DNA of 16,531 nucleotides from Prevotella sp. CAG:755 (GCA_000431275.1 HF989240.1:1-16531), one strand, 5' to 3'. Shown: positions 9,431 through 16,104, counted from the stretch's first letter. Numbers and translations are program-made. Notes: generated by a model from the letters alone, not told the origin.

Positions 9431-9484
9431 ACACATAGAGTGGTTCTTCCGCCCCATCTGTCAAACTGAAAACACGATAAGACA

Positions 9485-9805
9485 ATGAAGGCAATGCTTC
9501 TGAGCATCCTGCTCGCCCTCACATGCGCCGGCCTCACGGCCAGCACCCCCGACCGCCGCGACGACAACCGCCGCGAAGTGCGCTGCTACCGTAGCGACTG
9601 CCATTTCCGCCACTGCGACAGGAATTTCCGTCACTGCGACAGGAATCACACACACTGCGTCTGGCAACCCTGCTGCAAGGAGTGCCAGCCCGGCGACTGC
9701 GCCTACGAGCGTTGCCGCGGCTACTATAAGCACGTCCGCACCGATGCTGACCAACCCCGACGCTTCCGGCACCACCGCCACCGCAGCCACTGCTGCCACG
9801 ACTGA
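9485..9805 (+). CDS. Small exported Cys/His-rich protein of unknown function
   Basis: A 106-residue protein that I do not recognise. Residues 1 to about 20 (MKAMLLSILLALTCAGLTAS) look like a signal peptide. The mature part of about 86 residues holds 12 Cys (34, 39, 44, 51, 58, 63, 64, 67, 72, 77, 103, 104) and 11 His, with many Arg. Cys spacing is regular (5, 5, 7, 7, 5, 1, 3, 5, 5). The unit FRHCDRN occurs twice in tandem (41-47, 48-54), encoded by a near-perfect 21-base tandem duplication. The tail is His-rich and ends HCCHD. Its own promoter (9423-9430) and terminator (9841-9879) make it a complete monocistronic unit, which supports it being a real gene. Metal binding or a disulfide-rich fold in the periplasm is a reasonable inference, but no function can be assigned. 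It lies between prmA and the acyl-CoA carboxylase operon without obvious link to either. Confidence 0.7.
   Translation: MKAMLLSILLALTCAGLTASTPDRRDDNRREVRCYRSDCHFRHCDRNFRHCDRNHTHCVWQPCCKECQPGDCAYERCRGYYKHVRTDADQPRRFRHHRHRSHCCHD
9605..9646 (+). repeat. 21-bp tandem duplication inside the Cys/His-rich gene
   Basis: Two adjacent in-frame copies (9605-9625 and 9626-9646) each encode FRHCDRN. They differ at very few positions, chiefly CGC versus CGT for Arg, suggesting a recent duplication that added one Cys/His module. Confidence 0.85.
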
Positions 9806-9840
9806 CCCCGGCACAGCCAGGCCAGCAACTGTCCCATACG

Positions 9841-9879
9841 CCACCACCTGTCCGAAAACCGTACGGGGTGGTGGTTTTT
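9841..9879 (+). terminator. Intrinsic terminator after the Cys/His-rich gene
   Basis: CCACCACC (9841-9848) pairs with GGTGGTGG (9867-9874) around an 18-base loop and is followed immediately by five T residues (9875-9879). It starts 36 bases after the stop codon. Confidence 0.85.
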
Positions 9880-9967
9880 GACATTACGGCATACAAGGGA
9901 CATGCACACTGCAAGAAACGGCGGGCAAACTGCGGACAGCAGATTTCACAGTTCGACAAATTTTGTG

Positions 9968-9975
9968 TACATTTG
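9968..9975 (+). promoter_or_regulatory. -7 promoter element of the acyl-CoA carboxylase operon
   Basis: TACATTTG matches TAnnTTTG exactly, 57 bases before the ATG at 10033, and is identical to the element at 9423-9430. A -33 match is not evident. Confidence 0.72.
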
Positions 9976-10032
9976 CCACGGCTTATTACAAAGCCAGCGA
10001 CTGAAAAAACAAACCAATAAACATTCAATACA

Positions 10033-11586
10033 ATGAGTGAACAACTGAAAAAGATCAAAGAACTCGTTGAGCTGCGCGCCAAGGCACGCTTGGGCGGCGG
10101 TGAGAAAGCGATCGAGAAACAACACGCCAAAGGCAAGTTGACTGCGCGCGAACGTATCGACCTGCTGCTCGACAAAAACAGCTTCGAGGAAATGGATATG
10201 TTCAAACTGCACCGTTGTCACAACTTCGGCATGGAAAAGAAGCAGTTTCTGGGCGACGGCGTCGTAGCCGGTAGCGGTACGATCAACGGCCGTTTGGTAT
10301 ATGTGTTCGCTCAGGATTTCACAGTCAACGGCGGTTCACTGTCCGAGACAATGGCTGAAAAGATCTGCAAAGTCATGGACCAAGCGCTCAAAATGGGTGC
10401 TCCTTGCATCGGACTGAACGACTCGGGCGGCGCCCGCATCCAAGAGGGCATCAACGCCCTTGCCGGCTTCGGCAACATCTTCCAGCGCAATATCGAAGCA
10501 AGCGGCGTCATTCCTCAGATCTCCGGAATTTGCGGCCCGTGCGCCGGCGGTGCTGTCTACTCCCCGGCCCTGACCGACTTCGTGGTGATGCTGGAAGGCA
10601 TAAGCTACATGTTCCTCACCGGACCGAAGGTCGTGAAAACCGTAACGGGTGAAGACGTCACCCAAGAAGACCTCGGCGGAGCCGGCGTTCACTCCACACG
10701 CAGCGGCGTCTGCCATTTCACGGCCAAGACGGAGGAAGAATTCGCCGGGCTCATCCGCAAGTTGCTCAGCTACCTGCCCCAAAACAACATGGAACGCGCA
10801 CCGCGCATCGCATGCACGGACCCCATTGACCGCAAAGAAGACAGCCTGAACGAGATCATACCTGACAACGCCAACATGGCCTACGACATGTACAAGGTCA
10901 TCAGTGCCATTGTCGACAATGGGGAATTCATGGAAGTGCAGCGCAACTTCGCACGCAACATCATCATCGGCTTTGCTCGCTTCAACGGCCAGACGGTCGG
11001 CGTGGTAGCCAACCAGCCCAGCGTCTACGCCGGTGTTCTTGACTGCAACGCCAGCCGCAAGGGCGCCCGCTTTGTCCGCTTCTGCGACGCGTTCAACATT
11101 CCCATCGTCTCGCTCGTCGACGTCCCCGGCTTCCTTCCCGGCACAGGCCAGGAATACAACGCAGTCATCGACCACGGAGCCAAACTGCTCTACGCTTACG
11201 GCGAAGCCACCGTACCCAAGGTTACGGTCACGCTGCGCAAGAGCTACGGCGGCTCGCACATCGTCATGGGCTGCAAACAGCTCAAAGCCGACCTCAACTA
11301 TGCTTGGCCGTCGGCCGAAATTGCCGTGATGGGCGCCAGTGGAGCCGTTGCCGTACTCAACGGCAAAGAAGCAAAGGAACAGGCCGACCCGAAAGCATTC
11401 CTCGCTGAAAAGGAAAAAGAATACAACCAGCTCTTCACCAACCCCTACAAGGCTGCCGAATATGGCTACATCGACGATGTCATCGAGCCGCGCAACACCC
11501 GTTTCCGCATCTGCCGCGCCCTTGCACAGTTGGAGAACAAACGGGAAACGCGCCCGGCCAAGAAACACGGCAACATCCCTCTCTAA
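10033..11586 (+). CDS. Acyl-CoA carboxylase carboxyltransferase subunit (propionyl-CoA carboxylase beta / methylmalonyl-CoA decarboxylase alpha type)
   Basis: A 517-residue carboxyltransferase that moves a carboxyl group between biotin and an acyl-CoA, most likely propionyl-CoA/methylmalonyl-CoA. Both crotonase-like halves are present. In the N-terminal half, [15 protein letters not shown], the segment [11 protein letters not shown] from 129 and [12 protein letters not shown] from 167 form the CoA and oxyanion site. In the C-terminal half, [13 protein letters not shown] and [11 protein letters not shown] (402-412) form the biotin side. Length is normal. Direction cannot be read from sequence: the same subunit type serves propionyl-CoA carboxylase and the sodium-pumping methylmalonyl-CoA decarboxylase used in Bacteroides propionate production. 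The operon continues with an 87-residue protein (37 bases on) and a biotin carrier protein, but neither a biotin carboxylase nor an OadB-type membrane pump is in this window. Ile410 occupies the position reported to set acyl-CoA preference in streptomycete enzymes. Confidence 0.93.
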   Translation: MSEQLKKIKELVELRAKARLGGGEKAIEKQHAKGKLTARERIDLLLDKNSFEEMDMFKLHRCHNFGMEKKQFLGDGVVAGSGTINGRLVYVFAQDFTVNGGSLSETMAEKICKVMDQALKMGAPCIGLNDSGGARIQEGINALAGFGNIFQRNIEASGVIPQISGICGPCAGGAVYSPALTDFVVMLEGISYMFLTGPKVVKTVTGEDVTQEDLGGAGVHSTRSGVCHFTAKTEEEFAGLIRKLLSYLPQNNMERAPRIACTDPIDRKEDSLNEIIPDNANMAYDMYKVISAIVDNGEFMEVQRNFARNIIIGFARFNGQTVGVVANQPSVYAGVLDCNASRKGARFVRFCDAFNIPIVSLVDVPGFLPGTGQEYNAVIDHGAKLLYAYGEATVPKVTVTLRKSYGGSHIVMGCKQLKADLNYAWPSAEIAVMGASGAVAVLNGKEAKEQADPKAFLAEKEKEYNQLFTNPYKAAEYGYIDDVIEPRNTRFRICRALAQLENKRETRPAKKHGNIPL

Positions 11587-11623
11587 ATTCCAGGCGACAG
11601 ACTGAATAACAGTACGCACAAAC

Positions 11624-11887
11624 ATGAGAACTTTCAAATACACCATCAACGGAAAGGCCCTATCTGTCCGCGTGGACGAGAAACAGGGCACGATTGCCGA
11701 CATCCTCGTAGACGGCGTACACCCCGCCATACCCGACGACGAGATGCCGATTTACGCCGCCGTCATCTCACTGGCCCTCATCGAGCACGAAGTCGAAATC
11801 GTACACGACGACGAACCCGGTGTCATCACGTTGGATCCCAGCACCTCGGTCTGGGGCAACGTGGCCGGCCTGCTCATGCAACAATAA
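11624..11887 (+). CDS. 87-residue carboxylase-operon protein: carrier-like N-terminus with OadG-like tail
   Basis: A small protein between the carboxyltransferase and biotin-carrier genes (gaps of 37 and 31 bases), so clearly part of the operon. In Bacteroides-type operons this slot is normally filled by an OadG-like gamma subunit with an N-terminal membrane helix. No such helix is visible here. Residues 1-31 align without gaps to the start of the neighbouring biotin carrier protein (11 identities of 31 by hand, including KY, NG and a final G). Residues 41-87 (PIYAAVISLALIEHE, VHDDEPGVITL, a Trp near 77) recall from memory the cytosolic tail of Bacteroidetes OadG-like proteins. A subunit that helps assemble the carboxyltransferase-carrier complex is the likely role, by inference. 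There is no biotinylation motif. Confidence 0.75.
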   Translation: MRTFKYTINGKALSVRVDEKQGTIADILVDGVHPAIPDDEMPIYAAVISLALIEHEVEIVHDDEPGVITLDPSTSVWGNVAGLLMQQ

Positions 11888-11918
11888 ACACAACGACCCT
11901 TTCCAAACAAGCTGAACA

Positions 11919-12383
11919 ATGAAACAATATAAATACAAAGTGAACGGTGCCGCCTACGACGTGACCATCAACGGCATCAACGGCAACAAAGCCAACGTAG
12001 AAGTCAACGGCATTCCTTTCGAAGTGGAGATGCAGGGTTCCTCACTCGTCGAGGAAAACCTTCCTGAGGCGCCTGCCGCAGCCGATGCCACCCCCGCAAC
12101 CACTCCCGCTCCGGCCGCCGCAACCAGCGAGGCACCCTCCACCACCCCCGCAGCCGCAGGGCCTGGCGCAGGAAAAGGCGTCAAAGCGCCACTGCCTGGC
12201 GTCGTGACTGCCGTCAAGGTCAAAGTGGGGCAAACCGTGAAGAAAGGCGAAACTGTATTGGTGCTCGAAGCCATGAAAATGGAAAACAACATTACAGCCG
12301 AAGCGGACGGAACGGTCACGGGAATCTGCGTCGCTGCCGGCGACTCTGTGATGGAAGGCACCGTACTGCTCACCATAGGATAA
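11919..12383 (+). CDS. Biotin carboxyl carrier protein of the acyl-CoA carboxylase/decarboxylase
   Basis: A 154-residue carrier whose biotinylated lysine shuttles the carboxyl group to and from the carboxyltransferase encoded first in the operon. Residues 1-40 form a small beta-rich N-terminal domain (MKQYKYKVNG, VEVNGIPFEVEM). Residues about 50-86 are a flexible Ala/Pro/Thr linker. Residues about 88-154 are the biotinyl/lipoyl domain, with the biotinylation motif EAMKMEN and Lys120 as the modified residue, 34 residues from the C-terminus as usual. The layout is that of MmdC/PccA-type carriers of Bacteroidetes. It is the last gene of its operon, and a convergent hairpin follows at 12474-12515. 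No OadB-like gene follows, unlike the arrangement I recall for several Bacteroidales. Confidence 0.93.
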   Translation: MKQYKYKVNGAAYDVTINGINGNKANVEVNGIPFEVEMQGSSLVEENLPEAPAAADATPATTPAPAAATSEAPSTTPAAAGPGAGKGVKAPLPGVVTAVKVKVGQTVKKGETVLVLEAMKMENNITAEADGTVTGICVAAGDSVMEGTVLLTIG

Positions 12384-12473
12384 ACCACACATCGCACGCC
12401 GGAGCGGAAAGCCGCACAAGAGATAGGAGAAAGTCCCTCCGGCCGTAACCACCGCTTCGCGCCACAGACAAAT

Positions 12474-12515
12474 AATGAGGGGCAAACGAGCATGACAGCT
12501 TGTTTGCCCCTCATT
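12474..12515. terminator. Bidirectional hairpin terminator between convergent operons
   Basis: An 18-bp stem with a single G-T wobble (12474-12491 with 12498-12515) closes on a 6-base loop. It lies 17 bases beyond the argF' stop on the minus strand and 91 bases beyond the carrier-protein stop on the plus strand. T-rich bases occur at the stem end on both strands (CTCATT, then ATTTGT on the minus strand), so it probably stops transcription both ways, better on the minus strand. Confidence 0.82.
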
Positions 12516-12531
12516 CTATATCAAGCCGGAA

Positions 12532-13497
12532 TCAATCCAGACTTTCGAGCATACGCTTCAGGACCACCGTGGCCGAGATCTCGCGGTTAGCCGCTTCGGG
12601 AATGACGAGCGAACGTGGTGACTCAATGACGTCGTCAGTCACAATCATGTTGCGGCGCACCGGCAGGCAGTGCATGAAGTAGGCATTGTTTGTCACAGCC
12701 ATATGGGCGGCATCGATGGTCCAGCCCATGTCCTTCGAAAGCACCTCGCCATAAGCGTCAGGACGGCTCACGCCGGGACAACTCCAATTCTTGGCATAAA
12801 CGAAGTCGGCCCCGTCGAGCGCCTTCCATTGATCGTACTCCACGCGGGCGTTCCCCACAAAACGCGGATCAAGCTCATAGCCCTCAGGATGGGTCACGAC
12901 GAAATCAACGTCGGCCGCGTTCATCCATTCGGCGAAACTGTTCGGCACAGCCTGCGGCAGCGAACGCGGGTGCGGTGCCCATGTCAGGACCACCTTGGGA
13001 CGTGCCTTTTCCTTGTATTCGTCAATCGTGATGAGGTCGGCAAAAGCCTGCAACGGATGTACCGTAGCGCTCTCCATCGAGAACACAGGACGCCCGCTGT
13101 GACTGATGAATTGATTGAGGATGCGCTCCGTGTAATCGTCCTCCCGGTTCTCGAATCGCGCAAAGGTGCGCACTCCGATCACGTCGCAATACTGCGCCAT
13201 CACCGGCACAGCTTCGAGCAGGTGCTCGCTTTTGTCGCCATCCATGACAACACCTCGCTCCGTCTCGAGTTTCCACGCACCTTGGTTCACGTCAAGCACA
13301 ATGACGTCCATGCCAAGGTTGCGGGCTGCCTTCTGTGTGCTGAGACGCGTGCGCAGGCTGTTGTTGAAAAAGATGAGCAACGCGGTACGATGGCGTCCGA
13401 GGTGCTCGTAACGATAGCGGTCGGCCTTCACGGCACGGGCCTCTTCGAGAGCGGCACGGAGGTCACCAAGATCACTGACATACTGGAAATTTCTCAT
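12532..13497 (-). CDS. argF': N-succinyl-L-ornithine carbamoyltransferase (arginine biosynthesis)
   Basis: A 321-residue cytosolic enzyme that transfers a carbamoyl group from carbamoyl phosphate to N-succinylornithine, the Bacteroidetes variant of the ornithine carbamoyltransferase step. Near-identity to the Bacteroides fragilis enzyme is recognisable throughout: FFNNSLRTRLSTQKAA (43-58; phosphate-binding SLRTR 47-51), DVNQGAWKLETERG (69-82), HPLQ (147-150), TWAPHPRSLPQAVPNSFAEW (172-191) and HCLPVRRN (276-283). Residue 90 is Ser, where B. fragilis has Pro90 and the acetyl-specific Xanthomonas enzyme has Glu. Ser at this site is reported to support succinyl use, so the succinyl assignment stands. 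The ATG at 13497 is chosen over the in-frame ATG four codons upstream (13509) because MRNFQYVSDLGDL matches the B. fragilis start. The gene stands alone, convergent with the carboxylase operon and divergent from the GH16 gene. Confidence 0.95.
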   Translation of the reverse strand: MRNFQYVSDLGDLRAALEEARAVKADRYRYEHLGRHRTALLIFFNNSLRTRLSTQKAARNLGMDVIVLDVNQGAWKLETERGVVMDGDKSEHLLEAVPVMAQYCDVIGVRTFARFENREDDYTERILNQFISHSGRPVFSMESATVHPLQAFADLITIDEYKEKARPKVVLTWAPHPRSLPQAVPNSFAEWMNAADVDFVVTHPEGYELDPRFVGNARVEYDQWKALDGADFVYAKNWSCPGVSRPDAYGEVLSKDMGWTIDAAHMAVTNNAYFMHCLPVRRNMIVTDDVIESPRSLVIPEAANREISATVVLKRMLESLD

Positions 13498-13646
13498 TAT
13501 CCTATGCATTACGGTTGTCCACTGGCCCGACGGCAGGGCGTGAGCTACGGCCGCCGGACGAACAAAAATGACGAAAGGCGAAAGACGAGACCTGGAAAAT
13601 TCGCTTTTCCGTCAGCTCGACCGAGCCGCCTCTTATCTTCGTGCAA

Positions 13647-13676
13647 CAAAGATAGCGAAAAAAAGCGACGCACCAA
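13647..13676 (-). promoter_or_regulatory. argF' promoter (minus strand)
   Basis: Reading the minus strand, TATCTTTG (13654 down to 13647) matches TAnnTTTG exactly, and a TTG (13676-13674) lies 19 bases upstream as a -33 element. The leader to the ATG at 13497 would be about 143 bases, longer than the other leaders here. A weaker alternative, CATTTTTG at 13570-13563, would give a leader of the usual length. Confidence 0.65.
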
Positions 13677-13697
13677 GCAGATACATCAGGAAAAGCG

Positions 13698-13705
13698 TAA
13701 ATTTG
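13698..13705 (+). promoter_or_regulatory. -7 promoter element of the GH16 gene
   Basis: TAAATTTG matches TAnnTTTG exactly and lies 67 bases before the ATG at 13773. It faces away from the argF' promoter, with the two -7 boxes about 43 bases apart. No clear -33 TTTG. Confidence 0.68.
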
Positions 13706-13772
13706 TACCCGGACAGCAATGCTGACAACCAGCAGCCTGTTCCGGAAACCTGAAACATCACCTCACAACATC

Positions 13773-14555
13773 ATGAAGCACCATCATCTCTTCACGGCGC
13801 TGGCCGGCCTGTGTCTGTCGGCAGCCCTGCAAGCCCAGACTCCCCGCTACCGCCTCGTGTGGCAGGACGACTTCAAAGGCCGCCGGCTCGACAATTCCTC
13901 ATGGGCCAAGATCCCACGCGGCCTCTCGGCATGGAACCGTCACATGTCAGACCATGAAAGCCTCTATGCCGTACGGCGCGGAAAGCTCATCCTGCGTGGC
14001 CGCGTGAACGACGGTATCGCTCCCACTGACACTGCGCGCTACATCACCGGTGGCGTCTTCACCAAGGGCCTGCGCACTGTCTGCCACGGCAAGGTCGAGG
14101 TCCGAGCCAAGCTCGAAGGCGCACAAGGCGCATGGCCCGCCATCTGGATGCTACCCGCCAATGCCCAGTGGCCATACGGCGGCGAAATCGACATCATGGA
14201 ACGCCTCAACCACGACGCCAAGGTCTATCAGACCGTCCACACACAGTACACCTACATACTCGGACACGAGGACGAGCCGCCGCACGGCTCCACGGCGCCC
14301 ATTGATCCGAAGGGCTACAATATCTACGCCGTCGAAATCCTTCCGGACAGCCTTGTATTCTCTGTCAACGGGCAACATACGTTCACCTATCCCCGCATCC
14401 AGACCCAAGCGCCTGGCCAGTTCCCGTTCGGGACGCCCTTCTACCTGCTCATCGACATGCAGGTAGAAGGCACATGGGTAGGTCCTGCAAAACCCGAGGA
14501 ATATCCCGTAGAGATGAAAGTGGACTGGGTCCGCATGTACGAGCTCATCCCTTGA
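13773..14555 (+). CDS. Secreted glycoside hydrolase family 16 (beta-glucanase-like)
   Basis: A 260-residue exported hydrolase of the GH16 laminarinase/lichenase clan, expected to cut beta-1,3 or mixed-linkage glucans or galactans with retention of configuration. The signal peptide (MKHHHLFTALAGLCLSAALQAQ) ends near residue 22. The active-site strand GGEIDIMERLNH carries the canonical ExDxxE: Glu138 as nucleophile, Asp140 and Glu143 as acid/base. It is preceded by GAWPAIWMLP, the usual substrate-facing strand, and the fold closes with VDWVRMYE. There is no carbohydrate-binding module and no lipobox, so it is probably a periplasmic or secreted single-domain enzyme. No SusC/SusD pair lies nearby, so this is not an evident polysaccharide-utilisation locus and the substrate is open. 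An in-frame ATG at 13719 is rejected because it would place about 18 residues ahead of the signal peptide. Confidence 0.92.
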   Translation: MKHHHLFTALAGLCLSAALQAQTPRYRLVWQDDFKGRRLDNSSWAKIPRGLSAWNRHMSDHESLYAVRRGKLILRGRVNDGIAPTDTARYITGGVFTKGLRTVCHGKVEVRAKLEGAQGAWPAIWMLPANAQWPYGGEIDIMERLNHDAKVYQTVHTQYTYILGHEDEPPHGSTAPIDPKGYNIYAVEILPDSLVFSVNGQHTFTYPRIQTQAPGQFPFGTPFYLLIDMQVEGTWVGPAKPEEYPVEMKVDWVRMYELIP

Positions 14556-14695
14556 CCACCGGAGAGCGGACACCCCGGCAGCCACAGCGACAGCATGACA
14601 CACATGCTCTCTTCTGGAAGCCCGCGGCGGCCCTGTCCTGACATGACGGCTTCCCGTCGTTACGGGTCGCCTTCACGTAAAAGCAAATCGTCGTC

Positions 14696-14737
14696 CCGCA
14701 CGGAACAGTCACTACGACTGTTTCGCGCGGATTTTTT
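14696..14737 (+). terminator. Intrinsic terminator downstream of the GH16 gene
   Basis: CCGC-A-CGGAACAGTC (14696-14710) pairs with GACTGTTTCG-C-GCGG (14716-14730) with one A-C mismatch and one G-T wobble, around a 5-base loop ACTAC. A and six T residues follow (14731-14737). It lies 141 bases after the GH16 stop, which is far, but there is no other plus-strand gene for it to serve. Confidence 0.8.
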
Positions 14738-14916
14738 ACGCCATCTCCGTCCATTGGGCGCAGCACCCTCCAAACATTACCGTACAAGCAGAAAACGGTT
14801 TAAGCCAAATCGTAGAAAGCATAAACTTTTTTTACTTCGTCACTAGCCTTTTTACATCTTTATATCACAAAGACAGGATGCGGCCTTTCCAAACCAAGAA
14901 GAAAGCTCGTTTTCTC

Positions 14917-14947
14917 TTGCTTCGGCGCTCGTCTTTTCATATCTTTG
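14917..14947 (+). promoter_or_regulatory. Promoter of the thioredoxin lipoprotein gene
   Basis: TATCTTTG (14940-14947) is an exact -7 element, with TTG (14917-14919) 20 bases upstream as the -33 element. This is the best two-part sigma-ABfr promoter in the window. The start codon is 64 bases beyond the -7 box. Confidence 0.82.
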
Positions 14948-15011
14948 CACCGGAGCGTGAACAGCCATCCCGCCCCGACAGACCATCGTCAAACTTCAAA
15001 CACACAGCAAA

Positions 15012-15557
15012 ATGAAAAAGACAGTACTTCTATTACTAGCCGCAGCGCTCTTTGCCGGCACCAGCTGCGGACAACAGAAAACCACCCCTCAGGAAGCTAC
15101 ACAGACGGCAGCACCAGCCGAAGCCGCCTACAAAGTGAAGACCATTGCGCCCACCGTGACGGGCGACGCCATCCTCAACGCCATCACCGCCGACTATAAA
15201 GGCAAAGTGACGCTCATCGACTTTTGGGCCACATGGTGCGGCCCCTGCCGCATGGCGATGAAGGAGATCGACGCCATCAAACCCGAATTGATTAAACGCG
15301 GCGTACAGTTCGTCTATGTCACCGGCGAGACCTCGCCCGAAGCCACCTGGACTGAAATGATCAAGGGCATAGACGGCGACCACTATCGCCTGACCAAGGC
15401 ACAATGGGACGACCTCTGCACGCGCTTGCAGATACCAGGCATCCCGAGCTACATGCTCCTCGGCAAAGACGGCAGCGTGGCATACAGCAACCTGACCGAG
15501 GGAGGATATCCCGGCAACGACATCATCAAGGCCGAAATCGAGAAAGCCCTTCAATAA
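15012..15557 (+). CDS. Thioredoxin-fold (TlpA/ResA-like) lipoprotein
   Basis: A 181-residue envelope thiol-disulfide oxidoreductase. Residues 1-18 form a lipoprotein-type signal peptide with a likely lipidated Cys19 (AGTSC; Gly at -3 is loose, but Bacteroidetes lipoboxes are permissive). The residues after it (GQQKTT) lack the acidic surface-export signal, so the protein probably faces the periplasm. The active site is FWATWCGPCR with Cys76 and Cys79, and the cis-proline loop is GIPSY (Pro145). The fold is otherwise TlpA/ResA-like, giving roles in reducing cytochrome c apoproteins or other exported thiols; the partner is unknown. It is monocistronic with its own promoter, and no cytochrome maturation genes are nearby. 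Confidence 0.9.
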   Translation: MKKTVLLLLAAALFAGTSCGQQKTTPQEATQTAAPAEAAYKVKTIAPTVTGDAILNAITADYKGKVTLIDFWATWCGPCRMAMKEIDAIKPELIKRGVQFVYVTGETSPEATWTEMIKGIDGDHYRLTKAQWDDLCTRLQIPGIPSYMLLGKDGSVAYSNLTEGGYPGNDIIKAEIEKALQ

Positions 15558-15587
15558 GCAATTACAAGACAGACATTCCCGGCTCAC

Positions 15588-15630
15588 GCGCCCCCTTGGA
15601 CCTGCAACCACCCGCCGTCCAAGGGGGCGC
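15588..15630. terminator. Long hairpin after the thioredoxin gene, no T tract
   Basis: A perfect 14-bp stem (GCGCCCCCTTGGAC at 15588-15601 with GTCCAAGGGGGCGC at 15617-15630) encloses a 15-base loop 30 bases after the stop codon. Position suggests termination or 3'-end protection, but no T run follows on either strand, so a normal intrinsic mechanism is doubtful. Confidence 0.55.
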
Positions 15631-15774
15631 ATTCCGTACAGCTCAGACCATGCCGGAACGACCTTCACGAAGCGTCTCTGCAATACGTTGCCCATTTTAC
15701 TTCTTTCGTCAACAGAAATTCCTACCGCTTTGGCAGGTACTCCCGTCGCCCCATCACACACCAACGGCAACGTC

Positions 15775-16015
15775 CGTAGGGGCGCCACTTGTGACGCCCG
15801 CACGCCGGACACGGCGTAACGTCAACCGACGCACGGCCTAACGGAATCCGTCGCACGGGCACGAAGACCCGGAGGCATCGTCCGCAGACCGTCCAGTCCG
15901 GGCTCTATTTCTTCCACTGGTTGGGTATCACAAAATGCCCAATCCATCGCACGGGCGTGAAAACCCGTGAACATCGTCCGGTGGGCCTCCGGGCGTCATA
16001 AATGGCGCCCCTACG
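15775..16015. repeat. REPIN-like element A (241 bp, expanded)
   Basis: Flanked by 26-bp inverted repeats (15775-15800 and 15990-16015) that match at 24 of 26 positions. Each terminal repeat is itself an imperfect hairpin (GGGCG with CGCCC) with a GTAG foot (15776-15779; CTAC at 16011-16014). Next to the left arm is a second perfect hairpin (ACGCCG-GACA-CGGCGT, 15802-15817). Compared with the other two elements, it carries about 96 extra bases and a partial internal duplication. Confidence 0.82.
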
Positions 16016-16104
16016 ACGTTGCCAGTTCCCTACGCTGCGACCGTTCTTTCCGATGCACCGACTGAAAATCCCGTCGCCCCGACCGTCTCACCTGCGGCTG
16101 TGCC

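Larger units (their letters stand above)
14556..15011 (+). other. Intergenic region between GH16 and thioredoxin genes
   Basis: This 456-base stretch holds no convincing gene. The first 140 bases are GC-rich and contain only small hairpins. An intrinsic terminator at 14696-14737 is followed by an AT-rich stretch (about 14790-14870) and then the thioredoxin promoter at 14917-14947. Open frames on both strands here are Arg-rich, lack family features and cross the terminator. Confidence 0.6.

Noticed and set aside
10336..11730. 464-residue open frame on the minus strand opposite the carboxyltransferase gene
   Set aside because: Antisense shadow of a conserved gene; Val/Ala/Asp-rich composition typical of complementary frames in GC-rich DNA.
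12670..13725. 351-residue open frame on the plus strand opposite argF'
   Set aside because: It is antisense to a confidently identified enzyme, has no family features, and is explained by GC-rich codon bias in the true gene.
13568..13753. 61-residue plus-strand frame in the argF'/GH16 intergenic region
   Set aside because: It overlaps both divergent promoter boxes and the -7 element of the GH16 gene, so it would not be transcribed as a unit.
13719..13772. Upstream in-frame start for the GH16 protein
   Set aside because: It would put 18 extra residues in front of an evident signal peptide and begins only about 14 bases after the -7 box.
14595..14846. 83-residue plus-strand frame after the GH16 gene
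   Set aside because: Ser/Arg-rich without features, and it runs straight through the intrinsic terminator at 14696-14737.
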